A stretch of 64,000 bases of DNA from Lucifuga dentata. Its lineage: Eukaryota > Chordata > Actinopteri > Ophidiiformes > Bythitidae. The notes under the pieces were generated by a model. It was given only the letters and a program-made list of their open reading frames with translations, had not been told where the DNA came from and searched no databases. The translations under genes were made by a program, and so were the position numbers. Below are positions 12,937 to 26,900 of this stretch, one piece after another; the first letter of the stretch is position 1, and the number at the start of each line of letters is the position of its first letter. The stretch is taken from NCBI GenBank assembly GCA_014773175.1, contig VXCM01001343.1, forward strand, positions 194,805 through 258,804, in the 5' to 3' direction.

Positions 12937-15900
12937 NNNNNNNNNNNNNNNNNNNNNNGTGTGTGTGTGTGTGTGTGTGTGTGGGTGTGTGTGTGTGTGC
13001 ATGTGTGTGTGTGGTTAATTAGCTGCTGTCTTGCCTTGGCTTGGGAACCTTCTCTTCAGGAAATGGGGTCCAGGTGGAGTCTGAGGATTTTTGCTCTTTG
13101 AAGCGCCCTGTGAATGTGTTGGCCACCTCCGCCATGTCATAGGCACACACTGCTGAGCCTGGAATACTGCCAGCACAGAAAAAGAATGCATAAACAATAC
13201 ACTCAGCTGAACATATGAAAGGAACACCTTGCCAAGCTTGGACTATCACCAAGGGACAGAAAAATGGATTCACAATATGCTTTCAGGGGGGTTAAATTCC
13301 CTAACAGTGCCTCATTTTAGCTATAGTATAGCTACCATTCGTATGATATTAAAATCTTTTTCATTTCTAATGCATTATCAATTGCAATGTTTGTGCCATT
13401 AGTAGTAAGGAGACACATTCCCTAATTTTATTTTTCCCTGATAAAAATGATATGAAATGATATAACAAATCCTTTAAAGAGACTTGGTCTCCTTTTTTTC
13501 AGTACCTACAGAACTGATTTCTCTTTCTTGCCCTTTCTTTCTTTTTAATACCTACAAGTATTAAAAAAGAACCCTATGTATTCTATCATTAATTTAAATA
13601 CAATGCCTAATAATTGCCTTATGCAACTTCTATATATGCTTGAGTGTGTATGTATGTATACGTATGCATGTAGGTATGTATGTATGAAGATGTGTATGTG
13701 TATGTAATTATATGTGTATATACATGTATATGTATGTATGTGTATATGTGCATGTATATATGTGTATGTAGATGTTAATAAAGACGAATAAAAAAAACAA
13801 AAAAAGACACATTCCCTAATGTCAATTTCATACTACAAGACTTCATAATTACCCAAATTGCTGAACTTCTCAAATTACCTGTAATTACCTTATGTCTTGG
13901 CGACATTATAGTGCAAACACTACACAACTGAGCACAGACAAGGTCACTGGTTACTGCCATTGCAATTCTGGAAGTTGGCGCAGATCCGCTCAAACTACAG
14001 TAGCATCAGATTTTGTGCCAGTATTTTTAAACACATTTGCAAATGAGAGGCCGTCTTTGATGGCTCTAAGACTAGGTCCGATCACATTTCTGAACTGCTC
14101 AGCGTGTTGGCGATCAGCATGAAATGCGATTTAGCTCCAACCTGGGGTTTTTCAAGATTCAAGATATGTTACTGTCTATCACATATAACAGAAATTTGTC
14201 TTTAACACAGTTCAATCAAACATGGTAAAAGTACCAAAGTAAAAAAAAAAAAAAAANTAAAAAAAAAAAAAAAAGTCATGAATGATGGCATTAGCATCAG
14301 TTGTATCAGTAGCATCAGTATAAAAAACTAATTAGAGCTAACGTCATATAGTCTGAGCTTGGCATAACCCTCCCATCCAAGAGTGGGTTTCCCCAAAAGC
14401 CTCGAGGCATCAAAGTTCATCACAAGTCTGCAGTGGAGCCAAAAATGTGGACAACAGATGATCTTATTATTGCTATTCACTGAGAGGAAAACACCCGTCT
14501 TGTGATAGCAGCGGAGCCACTGGCTTTTCTCTGTCTGTGTGGAATCAATGCATAGCACATCACTGAGTCACATTTCTATTTCTCACCCATTTGCTTGGAG
14601 AAATTAAAAGTAGAAACTGTTTATTATCTATCAGTCTTTCTTTTAAACAGACCCCCTCCCTTTCCCTCTCTCTCTCTCTCTCTCTCTGCTGGCTGGCCTT
14701 TCTGGCTGTTGCATCATGGGTTAGACTCATCATTAGACATGAGGGAGACAGCATACACAAGGACAGTATTATAGTCAACAAGGTTATAGAGCTGTTAATT
14801 CTTGTCTCAGCTTCTAAATTACAGCAACTTCCTTCTATACTGGATATGTAGAGAAAGTTAGACAGTCATATGTCAGTTTATTTCAAGCAGCTAACAAGAT
14901 AGATAATAAGCTTGCCAGACAGTGAGCAAGTCAGCCAGGAAACAAGATTGTAAGACAGCCAGACATCCAGACAGAAAATTAAACCACAAACTTTGAGTGC
15001 TGCCTTACAGCCTGAACGTGTTCCAACTAATTTCACCGCCTCACTATGAAATGGAAATTTAATGCACGAGGATCAAAACTGGTGCTTATAGAAATTTTCA
15101 GTTGCACTGCTTCATTGGGTTTTAATGTCCATTAACCATGCTCAATTGCATTGTCACAAGCAATTGTCTTATCTGCTAAAAAGCCGCCATAAAATGGAAA
15201 ATTACAATATGTGTGAGCTATCAGCCAGGCTCTATGGCTTTGTGGTAATTTCCAATTTAGATAACTCCTCCTGCCTATGAATATGAAAGTAATTCTGAAT
15301 ATAAATTGTATTGGGAAGAATAAGACTAAGCGCCTCCATGTCAAAAAGGGCAGAGAAACAGTTTTGAGAGTGGATGTAAGGGTTGATCCAGGAGTTGCAG
15401 AACTTACACGACCTCAAGTGGCACAGCAGGAACACACACTATTGACATTAATAAAGTTCAGACTGTCACAATGTTGATGAATTAGGGCATTTTTCATTAT
15501 TTTAGACATTATTTTAGACATTATTTAGACTATGATATGTGATTGAATTAAGACATGGAAAGTTCAAACTAGCTGTTGAGGCACATGAATTCATTAAAGA
15601 TGAAGGAAAGGATGGCTGATGTTAAATAAATAATATAATTTGTTAATTCACAAATTCTCTATCTCTTCCTAACCTCAAACCTCTAATACTCCTGTGTGAT
15701 GCTGTGTGTTGCTTTTTCAATCATTTACAGTTGTCGATTGTTTCATAGTTTACCTGTTGTAAGGTGTGGAGAAGGTTGCCATCACTACGTCCCTCCCACT
15801 GATATGAATGACTTCCGTCACTGCCTGTAGGATGTTGAAGTAGAAGTGGGAGTCACCAGGGATGGAGCAGTTCAGGCGAGTCTTGAGAAAGGAGGTCCAT

Positions 15901-18900
15901 TGTTTCTCCAGGACACGTGGCGAGCCACCACGGTCATTCTTACAAACCCTGGCCACCCGCGGAAACACCACCTGACCGACACACACACAAGTGANCGGTC
16001 ATTCTTACAAACCCTGGCCACCCGCGGAAACACCACCTGACCGACACACACACAAGTGAAAGGTCACATCACCAACTGTTTTGCAGTTTGTGCAGGCTTT
16101 AAGTATGTTTACATGCACACTATTCTCCTATTTTTGTCTGTAGTGCAATTCAGGCAAAAATGAGGAGTAAGACGTTGAATCGCTGTCATGAATGGATTAA
16201 ATACGATTCTGTATTTCGCTGAATATACCTGCATGTATATGCTTGGTGTATGAGGAAAAGTATGGCCAGGTGAGAACATGCATACAGACTGCTAACACCA
16301 ATTATAAGACAATGGATCATTTACATACTTTAATAAATTGATTTATAATTTCATAATGTAGGTCTGTTACTCAGAGTCTGTTACTTAGAGACTCGATTTA
16401 TGCCGATTTCAATTTGATTATGGTGTTTGCGTGACATTTGACAAAAAATCTAGTTATTGCCTTAATCAGAGAAGAATCCAAGATTTAACATGCATGTAAA
16501 TGTATTGAATGTGAAAGCCAACCATTAAAGAGAGTAAATCATTACACTAAACTAACTAAATGAACTAGAAGGATATAGATAAATTCAATTTCCCATGCAG
16601 AGAATTTAGCATACTTTATAATGCTAAGCAGCATTAGAATTTAATTCCCTGCAGAACACCCCTTCTTTTGTATTTTTAGCCTGCTTGTCATTCCGAATGA
16701 CGCAATCTGAGGCACCACAGACTGTCATAATCCAAGGTTTTATCACTTAAGAGTAAATTAAAGATGCATGAAAGTAAATTGGCATGTTTGATATGCTGCT
16801 AAACCATTAGCACCTGGCAATAGAAAATTCAAAGTATATAGCCTCAATAGGAGCCTGCTCTTTAATTACAACTGTGCAGTAAGATTGTGTAGTCAGTATA
16901 GTAATTAGCTGTTGTCACACTATACTTACAGCAATAAATCTAACCATGACCTGAAGAGTAAATAGTGTGAATGTGAGCGAACATGCATTTAAATCAGATC
17001 CCTACACATACCCACAAGCAATGACGCACACATCCACACCCATGCATACACCACATCCCTCCACTCCCACCACACACACACACACACGCAAGCCACATAC
17101 ACGGGTCTGTTCATGCTGGGGTTGTAGAGTATTGAGATTAATGAAAATGTATTACACCGGACAGGTCAAACTGTCAGCCTGAATGTGGTATTACGTCAGC
17201 TTTACATATTGTTACATTATTATTTCAACTGATAGCCGAGTACTGGTTTATCTGTGAATTAACTGGGAACAGTCACACATATTCACACAAACATGCACAC
17301 GCATAAAAAAGTGCAAATCCACAATTCACTAACAATGAACAAGTACACTCCAGGCTTGCTAATTTACTTGAGCATGTATATCAAAATCAATGATCTGTTT
17401 AGTCCGCTCTCTATTTGCATGTTAGAGATAACAACAGTAAAGTAAATACAAAAGGCCACAGTAGAGCTATTAACTTGCCATAAAGCACTGATGACTGTTT
17501 ACATTGTCAAGGAAGGGCAATCTACTGTATAATGCAGAGATATCATTCATAAAGGCTAAATGACTCTGAACTATCGGTTCTACCACCACAGGCATAATTA
17601 TACTGATATTGCTTTCAGAATACCCAGCAGATTGAGAGGCCTGATCTGTATTCATGCTCTGAATAACACATGCCTGTCACTTTTGGCAGCAAATCCATTA
17701 TTTCTGTGTTTCTCGTTACCTCGGCTCAATTCTCATCTGTCCTCTCTCTTTCACTGTCTGTGTTTCCCCGCCTGCCTTTCATTTATTCAAAAAGCTACAT
17801 ATTGAGTGAGTCATTTCCATAATGTATTTTCTTCTAGCTAGTATCCAATTAAAATTTCCCAAAGCAGGGGCTCAAACCGAATTGAGAAGATTAATAGAAA
17901 AATGTCTGTTACTGTCCCTCCAGTATAAAAACCTGAGTGAAGCATGCGCCTTCTTCTTTTCTCAAAACACACCTTTCCTCTTCCACTCTGTCGTTTCTCA
18001 GTGACATTCGAGAAGAATTCCTCTGGGGAAACACTGAGATGACGAGTCAAACAGAGGCACTGCCGAACGGATGCGGACGTGCAATTCAAACAGTATATTT
18101 AGACTTCAAAATGGATTTCAAGATATCCACATATTATCCTGTAGGAATCTATTTCAGGTCCCGCATCCTGTCCCGGTGTTTATCTGTTACTGAAAAATGG
18201 TTGGCCACTTTACTACTTCTGAAAGCCTTCACCCTGTCATGTGATACACCCTTATCCTGTTTGTTTCCTTAGGCACTTCCTGAATTTACCACTAAGTAGG
18301 AAGTCACCTCTGATTAGAATTCAAACAATAGCAGAAGAAAAGGGCCTATCCTTACCTTCCCCATTGTGTTGTACTCCATAGCAATTTCCCGAAAGAAGAA
18401 GTAGATGAAGTCCCCATAATCTACTGCCTGAACAAAATAGGGCTCTGCAAGAAAAAAATAACAAAATTAAATTAAATTAAAGAAAAATTGACAGTTTGCC
18501 ATGACAAAACAGATTTGACAACCATATTTTATAATAAACAGACAGAAAATATCTGTCATAATATGCAGAAAGCACCAACTGTGAGTCTTGAGTGCCTCAA
18601 TCTATCATCCACCATATCAGTGAAACAATTTGTATGCAAGGAATGAAGGATCTCTCTATTGAGTTCTGACAGGATGGACTTGTGCTTGTTTCTCCCTCAG
18701 GCAGAGCAATTTCCTGGCTGCATCAACAGTACCGGGCCAAGTTGGCAAAATGACTACATCAAACAGAGCGTGTAGCATTAGCATAAGTGCTGTTGCTCTT
18801 CATACATACACAAGTCACATGCACACAATGATGCAAAGTGTTGTGTGCACACACAAAACACCAATCATAAATCACAAAATCACAAACACATGGTCAAGCA

Positions 18901-21683
18901 TGCATATCCAAAGCTGAGTTTGTTTTCTAACTTGTCTGTCAACTTTGTGCTTTCCAACCACGGGCACTTTGTGTGTCCTGGCTTACCTTTCAGCCATTTG
19001 GAGTCATGTTTGACAGTGCGCAGAGTCGGGCTGTCTCCTAGGCTACGGTAGATGACCGCATCGATTGCGAGGAAGTCTGTTACCGTGGCCGAGTACAGCT
19101 TGCCATCTGGAGTGGGAACACAGAGATGGAAGAAGTGACGAGAAGGAAAGATGAAGACAGAGAGGCAAAGAAAAGAGAGAGAAAGAGAGTACCAGAAAGT
19201 AAGAGAAAAAGGTTAAGTTGAGAGAGTGAAGTTAAGTCAAGGCTGGAACACAAAAAGATTCATCTTCTCTGCGGCTGCAGATACAAACATTTTTCAAATG
19301 TCTCAGAGCTGGAAAATGGATAAATCATACAAGCTGAAGAGCTTCTCTGATGGAAGAAAACAGACTATACAAACATTGAAACATGTAACACATTTGTAAT
19401 CGCTCACTCACACAAGCACAGTTCAAAGCGCAAACAAACAACAAAGCCATGCACTTGCACACCCGCACAAGCTGTACACACATGAGACACGAACACTATC
19501 CACCACTAGCATGACCTCAGCCTGCTTTGGCTGGAACCACAGTGGAAACTCAAACTACATAATTGAAAGGATAGCAGTCAGAGGAACCCTCTTGATTACT
19601 CAGTGCTTCCAGCTCCTTCCCAGCAGCTCTGCTACACATTAACTGGTCAGCCTAAGCGTTTACTCTCCTCTGCAGCTTCAAACACACAGGGACGGCACAT
19701 ACAACCATAAATCGCTTCACAGCAAATATGATCGGGGACTGAATGTCTTTAGCAGCCTCTCGTTTGGTTACATCAGAAAAATCACACCCCGCCAACGGAA
19801 AGCTGACTCATTCGGGTTACATGCATTTTTTGATTTATTTTTAAACTCATGCATTTGATAGAAAACCAGCTCGATAAAGAGGGTGACAGAGAAGGACAAC
19901 AAGAGAGAAAGAGAAATAGAAAAAGAGAAAACTCTGTTTTTTTAGTGTGTTACCATACTGTACTATTGATACATTTCCAAACAGCTTCAAAAACATGTCA
20001 AATTCCTGACAGAGAAAATGTGGCAATTTTCTCTAGAGCATATAGCAGAAACTGGCTTTTATTCTTGACATGCTGTTGGAGTATTGCCATTAGAATAAAC
20101 CACAGGGTATTAAGAACAATATTAAATACAACCGCAACTAATCCCCATGCTCAAATAGACTCAACTTTCCCATCTACTCAAACATGTTCCAGTATTTAAT
20201 AACTGCAGATAGGATAAAATAAGGATTAATGTTTTTGCCTCATGGCAATCAATGATTCAGTGGTATCACAAAATTTTGTTTGCATTTTCATCCATATGAC
20301 AGATACATATAATTGAGACATTAGAATAGAGATAAATGTATGCATTGGAATACAGATAAATATATAAAAGCTTCAAAATGATGATGTGACCTACACATAC
20401 ACAGAACTGTGAAGCAGATTTAATCTTACCAGCAAAGAGGGCAACATTGGCGTGCTTGGCATCATATGGGCAGCGTGCCATCCCACTGATTTCCTCTCCC
20501 AGAGCCTCCAGGGTGTCCATCTAAGGTCAGAAATGAAGTGAGAGGTCAACAAAAGGGCAAAACAACGTTCTGCTGTAAGACAGGAAATTTTCTCTCTATT
20601 TGGAGTGCTGGAAGAAATAAATAGTGGGAGTGGAAAATGAGAAAGACTGCACTCAGTAGAGAGCTATTTGAACACAGCACTCAAAAATACTATGCGGATT
20701 ATGTGGAAGTGGACAAATATGGTGGGAGTCAAAGGAAAATGCAAAAGGCTACGGTAACCAACCCCAAAGTGTGTTCATCTCCTGATCTATCCTAATACTG
20801 TGTGGATGTCACCCTGGTGTCCAATTGAGAGCTGGGAGTATCTGGGAAACTGTCATGAAGGGAGATAGAAAAAGCAGCCTTTTCCACACCAACATGTTTC
20901 ACACCATGGCTGGATATGATTTTCTTCCCTCTGCTGTCCTTTATCGTTCACCTATATTGGTGATACAGCAGAGCTTTAAAACTCTCCAGATAGATCTTTA
21001 CTCTAGTTACTGCAGTGCTTTTCCCTGCTCTGATTTCTAAAATTGGTGCTTTTACTATAAAGCATGGGCACAGAAAAATGGGTGACTACAAAGTCCTGAG
21101 CAGGAAACGTGGAAAGTTTTCAGTAAGCCACAGTAGTTTTTATAAAGTCATTGTTCAGTTCATGCAGACGTACCTTTGTCCTACCTGTGAAAATAGCTAT
21201 GACTGCACTTGAAGAAAACTGTTCCCAGAAAAGGGAAAGGAGGTATAAGTAGTCTTGCCTTGGCAGTGGGACTGAGTTCTATTGGCAATTATTTTAATCT
21301 TGCCATCCAGAGGCTCATGAGACCCAGTCCCATGTGCTGTTTTGTGGCCTTGCCTGTTGTTTAAGAAACACCGACCTAATTTAGAAAGCTGAGTGAAACT
21401 CTCTCCATGACTTGGAATTTATACCAATTTTTTCTTTCGCCCCAAGTTTGGTTGCACTGAGAGTGGCAGAACATGGAAAAGCATCAGTTATGGGTTAAAG
21501 GTCGCTGTCATCTCTCCATGGGTAGGCTTGTCTTCCCCAGCATGGCTCAGGACACACACTTAACCCAAACACACACCAGAGAGGAGCAGAAAAGCCATTC
21601 TGCACTGGTAAGAGCCAGAGGTCAGGAAAAACTACAGAACACACTGTATGCCTACAGAGTTCATAATACATAGTCATTTTTCT

Positions 21684-21730
<47 letters not shown>

Positions 21731-23918
21731 GCTCTGCTTTCTCTCCTTTTCTCACTTTCTCTCAACAAAAAGGAACATAGCTTGCCAAGACAGCAAAGTG
21801 CTTACACCGCCCTTTCTGGTCTCTAAACAGGTCATTTTGTTTTCTATTCTTGTCTCAGCGGAAACGGTTATCATCTGCCCACTAAAAAGGTCACACACAC
21901 TTCGGTGAAATGCTGGAAAAGCCTGCCAGAGAAATTGTTGAGACTGATTTGGCAGTGAAATTTACAAGTGACCTTTCACAACAGACTGAGAAACACCAGC
22001 AGTCGGGTATTTCTCAATTTCCCAGTATGCAGTTTCTTCAGGATTACATATGGATGCAGACAGTTTTAACAATGAATAGAGCATAATTATATACAGTATT
22101 TGACTAAGTTAATCACGTGAATAGCTGAAGAGTCATGTACGAGTACTAAATCAGAAGGAAGTCCTGTAACTTAAACTTGAAAGTTTTTCAGCTACCTAAC
22201 ACATATAAACATACATACACACACATATATATATATAAACAAATATACACACACACACATATCTTAAAAAAACACCCTCTCTCTGACACATCAAAAACAC
22301 ACATATATCTTGCACCACAGCAGCTTCCCACTCCTCCATCTCCCCAGTTCATTTCACCCAGGCAGTGACCTCTGACTGCTGGGCTTGGCTGCCTGTGAGT
22401 GATCTATTCCTGCTGTTTGAATAGAGGAAGAGCTCCCAGCCACAGATATACAGCTCCAGTCTCTTGTCAAGCTGGCATGTGCAGAAAAACAACAGACAAC
22501 CACTTACTTTCATGTGTTGAGCCTTGTCTCAAGCTATTTGCAATGTTTAAAGTGGGGCAACAGCAATCCATAAAACTGCCACGCTGAACCATAACATTCT
22601 TAAATGTGAACATAAAGAAATATGATGTTTGAGCAGTCTAAGATGGATTATTTTTACATTGTTTACCAGGAAAATCATATTACGCTGTCAACTTCACTAG
22701 TCGCTAGAAGAAAGAAGCACTTCTGCTTTGAAATGCAATTCAAAGTAATGGGAAGGCGACCGTAGTGCTGTCACACCTCCTCAGCATTACCTTAACAACA
22801 ATGTATTCTGTAGGGATCGACTGTAGCAGACAACTGTACAGTAACCTTGGCTCGGGGTATAGTGTTTCGAGATGAATTAATTACAACAACTGCTCATTGG
22901 TGTTTTCCAGGCTATATGCTAATTAATTAGACAAACAGAATGTAGATCCAAAACATGCCCATCAGGAGTGTTATAATTGGTTCAGCATCAGCTTCAGTAC
23001 ACAGGGTGAGGGACACTCCGCTTCTCTGTCTGCTTTGTTTTTATAACTACTCTTTTATGGGCAATATTTATCATTGCTGAAGGATTTGTGAAATTTTAGT
23101 GAGAACAAACTTTTGAGCCAGCGTTGCAATTATTAACTTTCTTGAGATGGCTTCCTTGACATATTTCTTGTTTATTTCATAGACTATTGGCTGCTGATGA
23201 AAAGTGAGTTTGCTGAGATGTGTGTGTGTGTGTATGCAAATCTTGCTTCTTGCAATCCTTGAGCCTGAGAACAGATATCCCAAAATATTCTTAGTGATAT
23301 TAACAAGGCTCATCATTTTGTCTTAATGAATTGGTGTCAGAGAGCCACTGACCGATTACAAAATAAAAAGGAGGGGAAAAAATAGAGCAAAAAAGATGTA
23401 AAATTCTTTCTTTATCCCTGTATGTTCTTATACTTTCAGACTGATAATTACTGAGTTGAGTTTCTGATGTATTTCTCTCAGTGCAACCCATATTTTCACC
23501 TGCACAACCTCCGTATTCATAAAGGTGAAGTGCACAAGTTCACACCTGGGCCAAAAGAGGTTGTGTAAACTAAACAAGGACACATCTCTCTGGGAGATTA
23601 ATAGTCATGACCCATTTCTGTGCAACCTGTTTCTGAGCTCAGGGGGAATGAACCCTTTTCCTGACCAGCGTTTTACACCGGGAAAGGAAACTGGTGTCTT
23701 TGCAACTGTCGGGAAAAACATTTTAACCCACAGAGGAAGAATTCTATTGTATAAACCTTAACCTTTTAAACCGATTGAGCTTTTGAATAAGAAGAATACA
23801 CTGTAAAATGTGACAAGTTGATCTTATTTAAAAGAATCTAGGAAACCAATTGCCTTGAAAAAGGTAAGTAAATATAACTATTAGTCTTAAGTTATGTTTA
23901 CTTTATGTCTACTTTAAC

Positions 23919-23962
<44 letters not shown>

Positions 23963-26900
23963 GTGCTTTATGTTGCACTTTTTAAAAAAATGAGTTTACA
24001 AAGTGCTTCACACACATAAAAACAAAAATACAGTGTATTTACACAACAGAGTAATATCAGTATGATCAAGAAACAAATGAGGATAAAAGGCATTAAATAA
24101 AAATAAATATTAAGAAAAATGATAAAAGCGCCAGACAAGTAGTCTTAATAGCCTTATTAAGACTATATATAGTTATATTTACTTGCCTTTTTCAAGGCAA
24201 TCAATTTCCTAGATTCTTTTAAGTAAGATCAATTTGTCACATTTTACAGTGTAAGAAAAAGTATCACTTTCACAATAACTGTGTAAGTTTGTCTATCAAA
24301 TCTCCTTATTCATCTACAATCATAGTGTAGTGAGGATCAATATATGTGACTGTGAGCATTTATAATTTATTAATTAATGCAATAAACATATTTGAGCTGC
24401 AAAGTTTGCAGGCAAGTGCGAATCTTCCCAGTACAGTTCAGTCCACAGTAACCAGCTCTCAGGTCTTGGTTGCATCACCTGGGACCCACAGCCTCCAAGC
24501 TCCACCCACAGTCTCTCCACTGAGTCCCCCTGCTTCGCCCGGCAACAGGCAATGAAACCGACTCCAGTCGTATATCAGCCCAGCTGGATAGGGTGTTTAT
24601 TATTAAAACACAGCAAGGGAGTGACAGAGGGAGAAAGCAACAGAGGAAAAGATGGTGGAGCAGTAGGAGCAATGCAGGGGGTTAGGAATTAAGACTGGCG
24701 GGAGAGGAGTGAGGGAGGAGGGCAAAGGGGCAGAAGGGATGAAGCAGTGGAAGATGAAGAGAAGAAGAGAGGGCATTGGGTGTTGTGTGGTGACGAGGGA
24801 GAGGACTGTGCCGTGGCTGCCAAGGTGGCTGTCTGTATATTTTTTCTTTATGTGTATGTGACGTGTGTGTGTGTGTGTGTTTGTGAGTGTGTGTGCCTGC
24901 ACGTCCAAGTGTTGACACTACCAATACAAGGTGAGGAAAGGACAGCAAAAGATGATGAGGTAGGAAATTGATATATTGAAAATATTATGCAAAAGAGGGG
25001 TAAAACGAAGTGGTAACCAGGCAGTAAAGGTGTTAGAAGAAACAGCATGGGGTCTCGCTTGCTTGGGCAGGAGCCCTTGCTGCCCCCTCGTCTCCCTTCA
25101 CCCGCCCTCGCTGTGTTGTTGATTAATGTGGGATGAGGCTGGCCCCGAAACAGAAGCTCTTTTCAGTGCTGTCACACTGGGGAGATGGAGAGGCAAACTG
25201 TGGCCAAGGTGGATTTAACCACGAATACACACACACACACACATGCACATACGCACACACACATCCATTGCATTCGACCAGAGTGGATGAGCCCAGCACG
25301 CCATCAAAGGCTTGGTATCTGCCCAGAGAGTTTGCCAGGTTGCCAGCAGCACAGGGTGTGTGTATTTGTCTGTGATGATTTTGTAAAAAATGTGTGTGTG
25401 CTTGTGTGTTTGCACAGATGTCAGTGTTTGTATGTGTGCATGAAAACTTGCCGGTTTGTTCCTCTCATATCTGTTTGTGCATTTACAGATTTAATACCAA
25501 TAATTTGTGTGCCAATTATTGGTATTAACTTTTACAATATTTAAAATGTTAGCTTAGCTTAGCTTTTTTTACAGGCAGTCCCCGGGTTATGAACAAGTTC
25601 TGTGCCCATGGCTGGTCGTAAGTCAGATTTGTTCATAAGTCAGAACAATTACGTAAGGTGCGTATCAAGCGTACATATTTTACTTAGGTGCGTATCTAGC
25701 ATATATATTTTGCCTTTCTATGCATAAGAAACATTAAAGAAACACTTCCAGATATCCTAAAACATCGTAAANAAAAAAAAAAAAAAACATGTAGGTTAAC
25801 ACTTAGCCTATTCTTGCTCCTTAATGTCTTGCACGTCGGAAGAGGCATTCTTCTGTTGTTTTGACGTGCATCGTAAAGTAGCGCGTCGTTCATTATTACA
25901 AATCATTGTATGCAACTCAAATTTTTAATTTAATAGGCTTTATGGCGGTCGATTTGTAAGTACGGGTGGTTCGTAAGTCAAACGTTCGTAAGTCGGGGAC
26001 TGCCTGTATATAAACAGATTTTAGTCATGGTATGTTAAATTATTTCCCAAATTAACTGCTTTACAATTTTCTTTAACTAAAATACTAACATTAACCAAAA
26101 CAAGAAGCAGTTTCAAGCATGGATATAACAGATAGAACAATTTATTTTAATACTTGAAATAAATCAATCAATACTAAATTTTTACTTTTCACGTCACTGA
26201 TGAAATTGCCAAAACAAAATACGCAAAAATGTTTTTGTGATGAGATAATACTGGCCAGCAATATGTGTACAAGGATGCATGGATGGATGTGTTAAGGTAG
26301 GAAAGTGGATGTGTGTGGGTGGTGTGTGTGTGTGTGTGTGTNTGGTAGAGCTCATTAAACCTGAGCTCTACCCCATGTCATTTCCAGACTAGTAGGAATC
26401 CACAAACACTATCAGAAAAGTCACTAGTATAACAAAAACCATGAAACCATAACCAGAGGAGCTGTAAAAGGTAACCATGCCTGATAAATGCAGAGACATA
26501 AATCCCAATTTCTCTCCAGGAGGAGTTGGTGAAGTGAAAGACATCCACTCTGTGTGCTTAGCATGCTGAACCAAAAAGCCAGCAGAGCAGACATGTCTTG
26601 TTTTTCTGCTAAACAGATCTAGTGAACCAAAGCAGGAGAGTTTCCCCACTGGCCACCCAGATAACATCTCAGTGTTCTGTGACCAATACATCACATCCTA
26701 TCATTCCAAACAATAACATCCTTCAGGAGAAATCCTCATCTGTGTCTTTTTCCTTGTCTTTCCTCCTATCTGCCCCTCTGACTGATTGTTTTTCTCTCAA
26801 ATAACAGATGTCGTGCCTACTTTTGTAGCTTTGCTGCTCCTGTTGACTCTGAAATTATTTCAACTGCAGTATGAGCATTCAAGTTTAGCAACATTGAGGT

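Larger units (their letters stand above)
11080..13034 (-). other. Intron 11 (GC-AG)
   Basis: Begins at the GC donor. Includes the 22-base gap, TG/AG microsatellites and a duplicated A-run around N at 11874. The acceptor side (11080-11160) has a long pyrimidine tract in the transcript. Confidence 0.85.
15972..18355 (-). other. Intron 9
   Basis: Contains the assembly duplicate of the exon 10 start (15996-16059) and dispersed repeat copy A (16108-16500). The remainder shows nothing I can identify. Confidence 0.8.

Noticed and set aside
13630..13770. TATG-rich repeats as a CRISPR-like array
   Set aside because: Irregular simple sequence without unique spacers, inside a eukaryotic intron and a retroposed insertion.
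15931..16059. True tandem exon duplication in sema6a
   Set aside because: The copy stops exactly at a single N and repeats flanking intron bases too; the same pattern occurs at non-coding sites (7755, 57939).
20266..20520. Internal ATG of exon 7 as a start codon of a separate gene
   Set aside because: The methionine is a conserved internal residue of the sema domain and follows an acceptor site.
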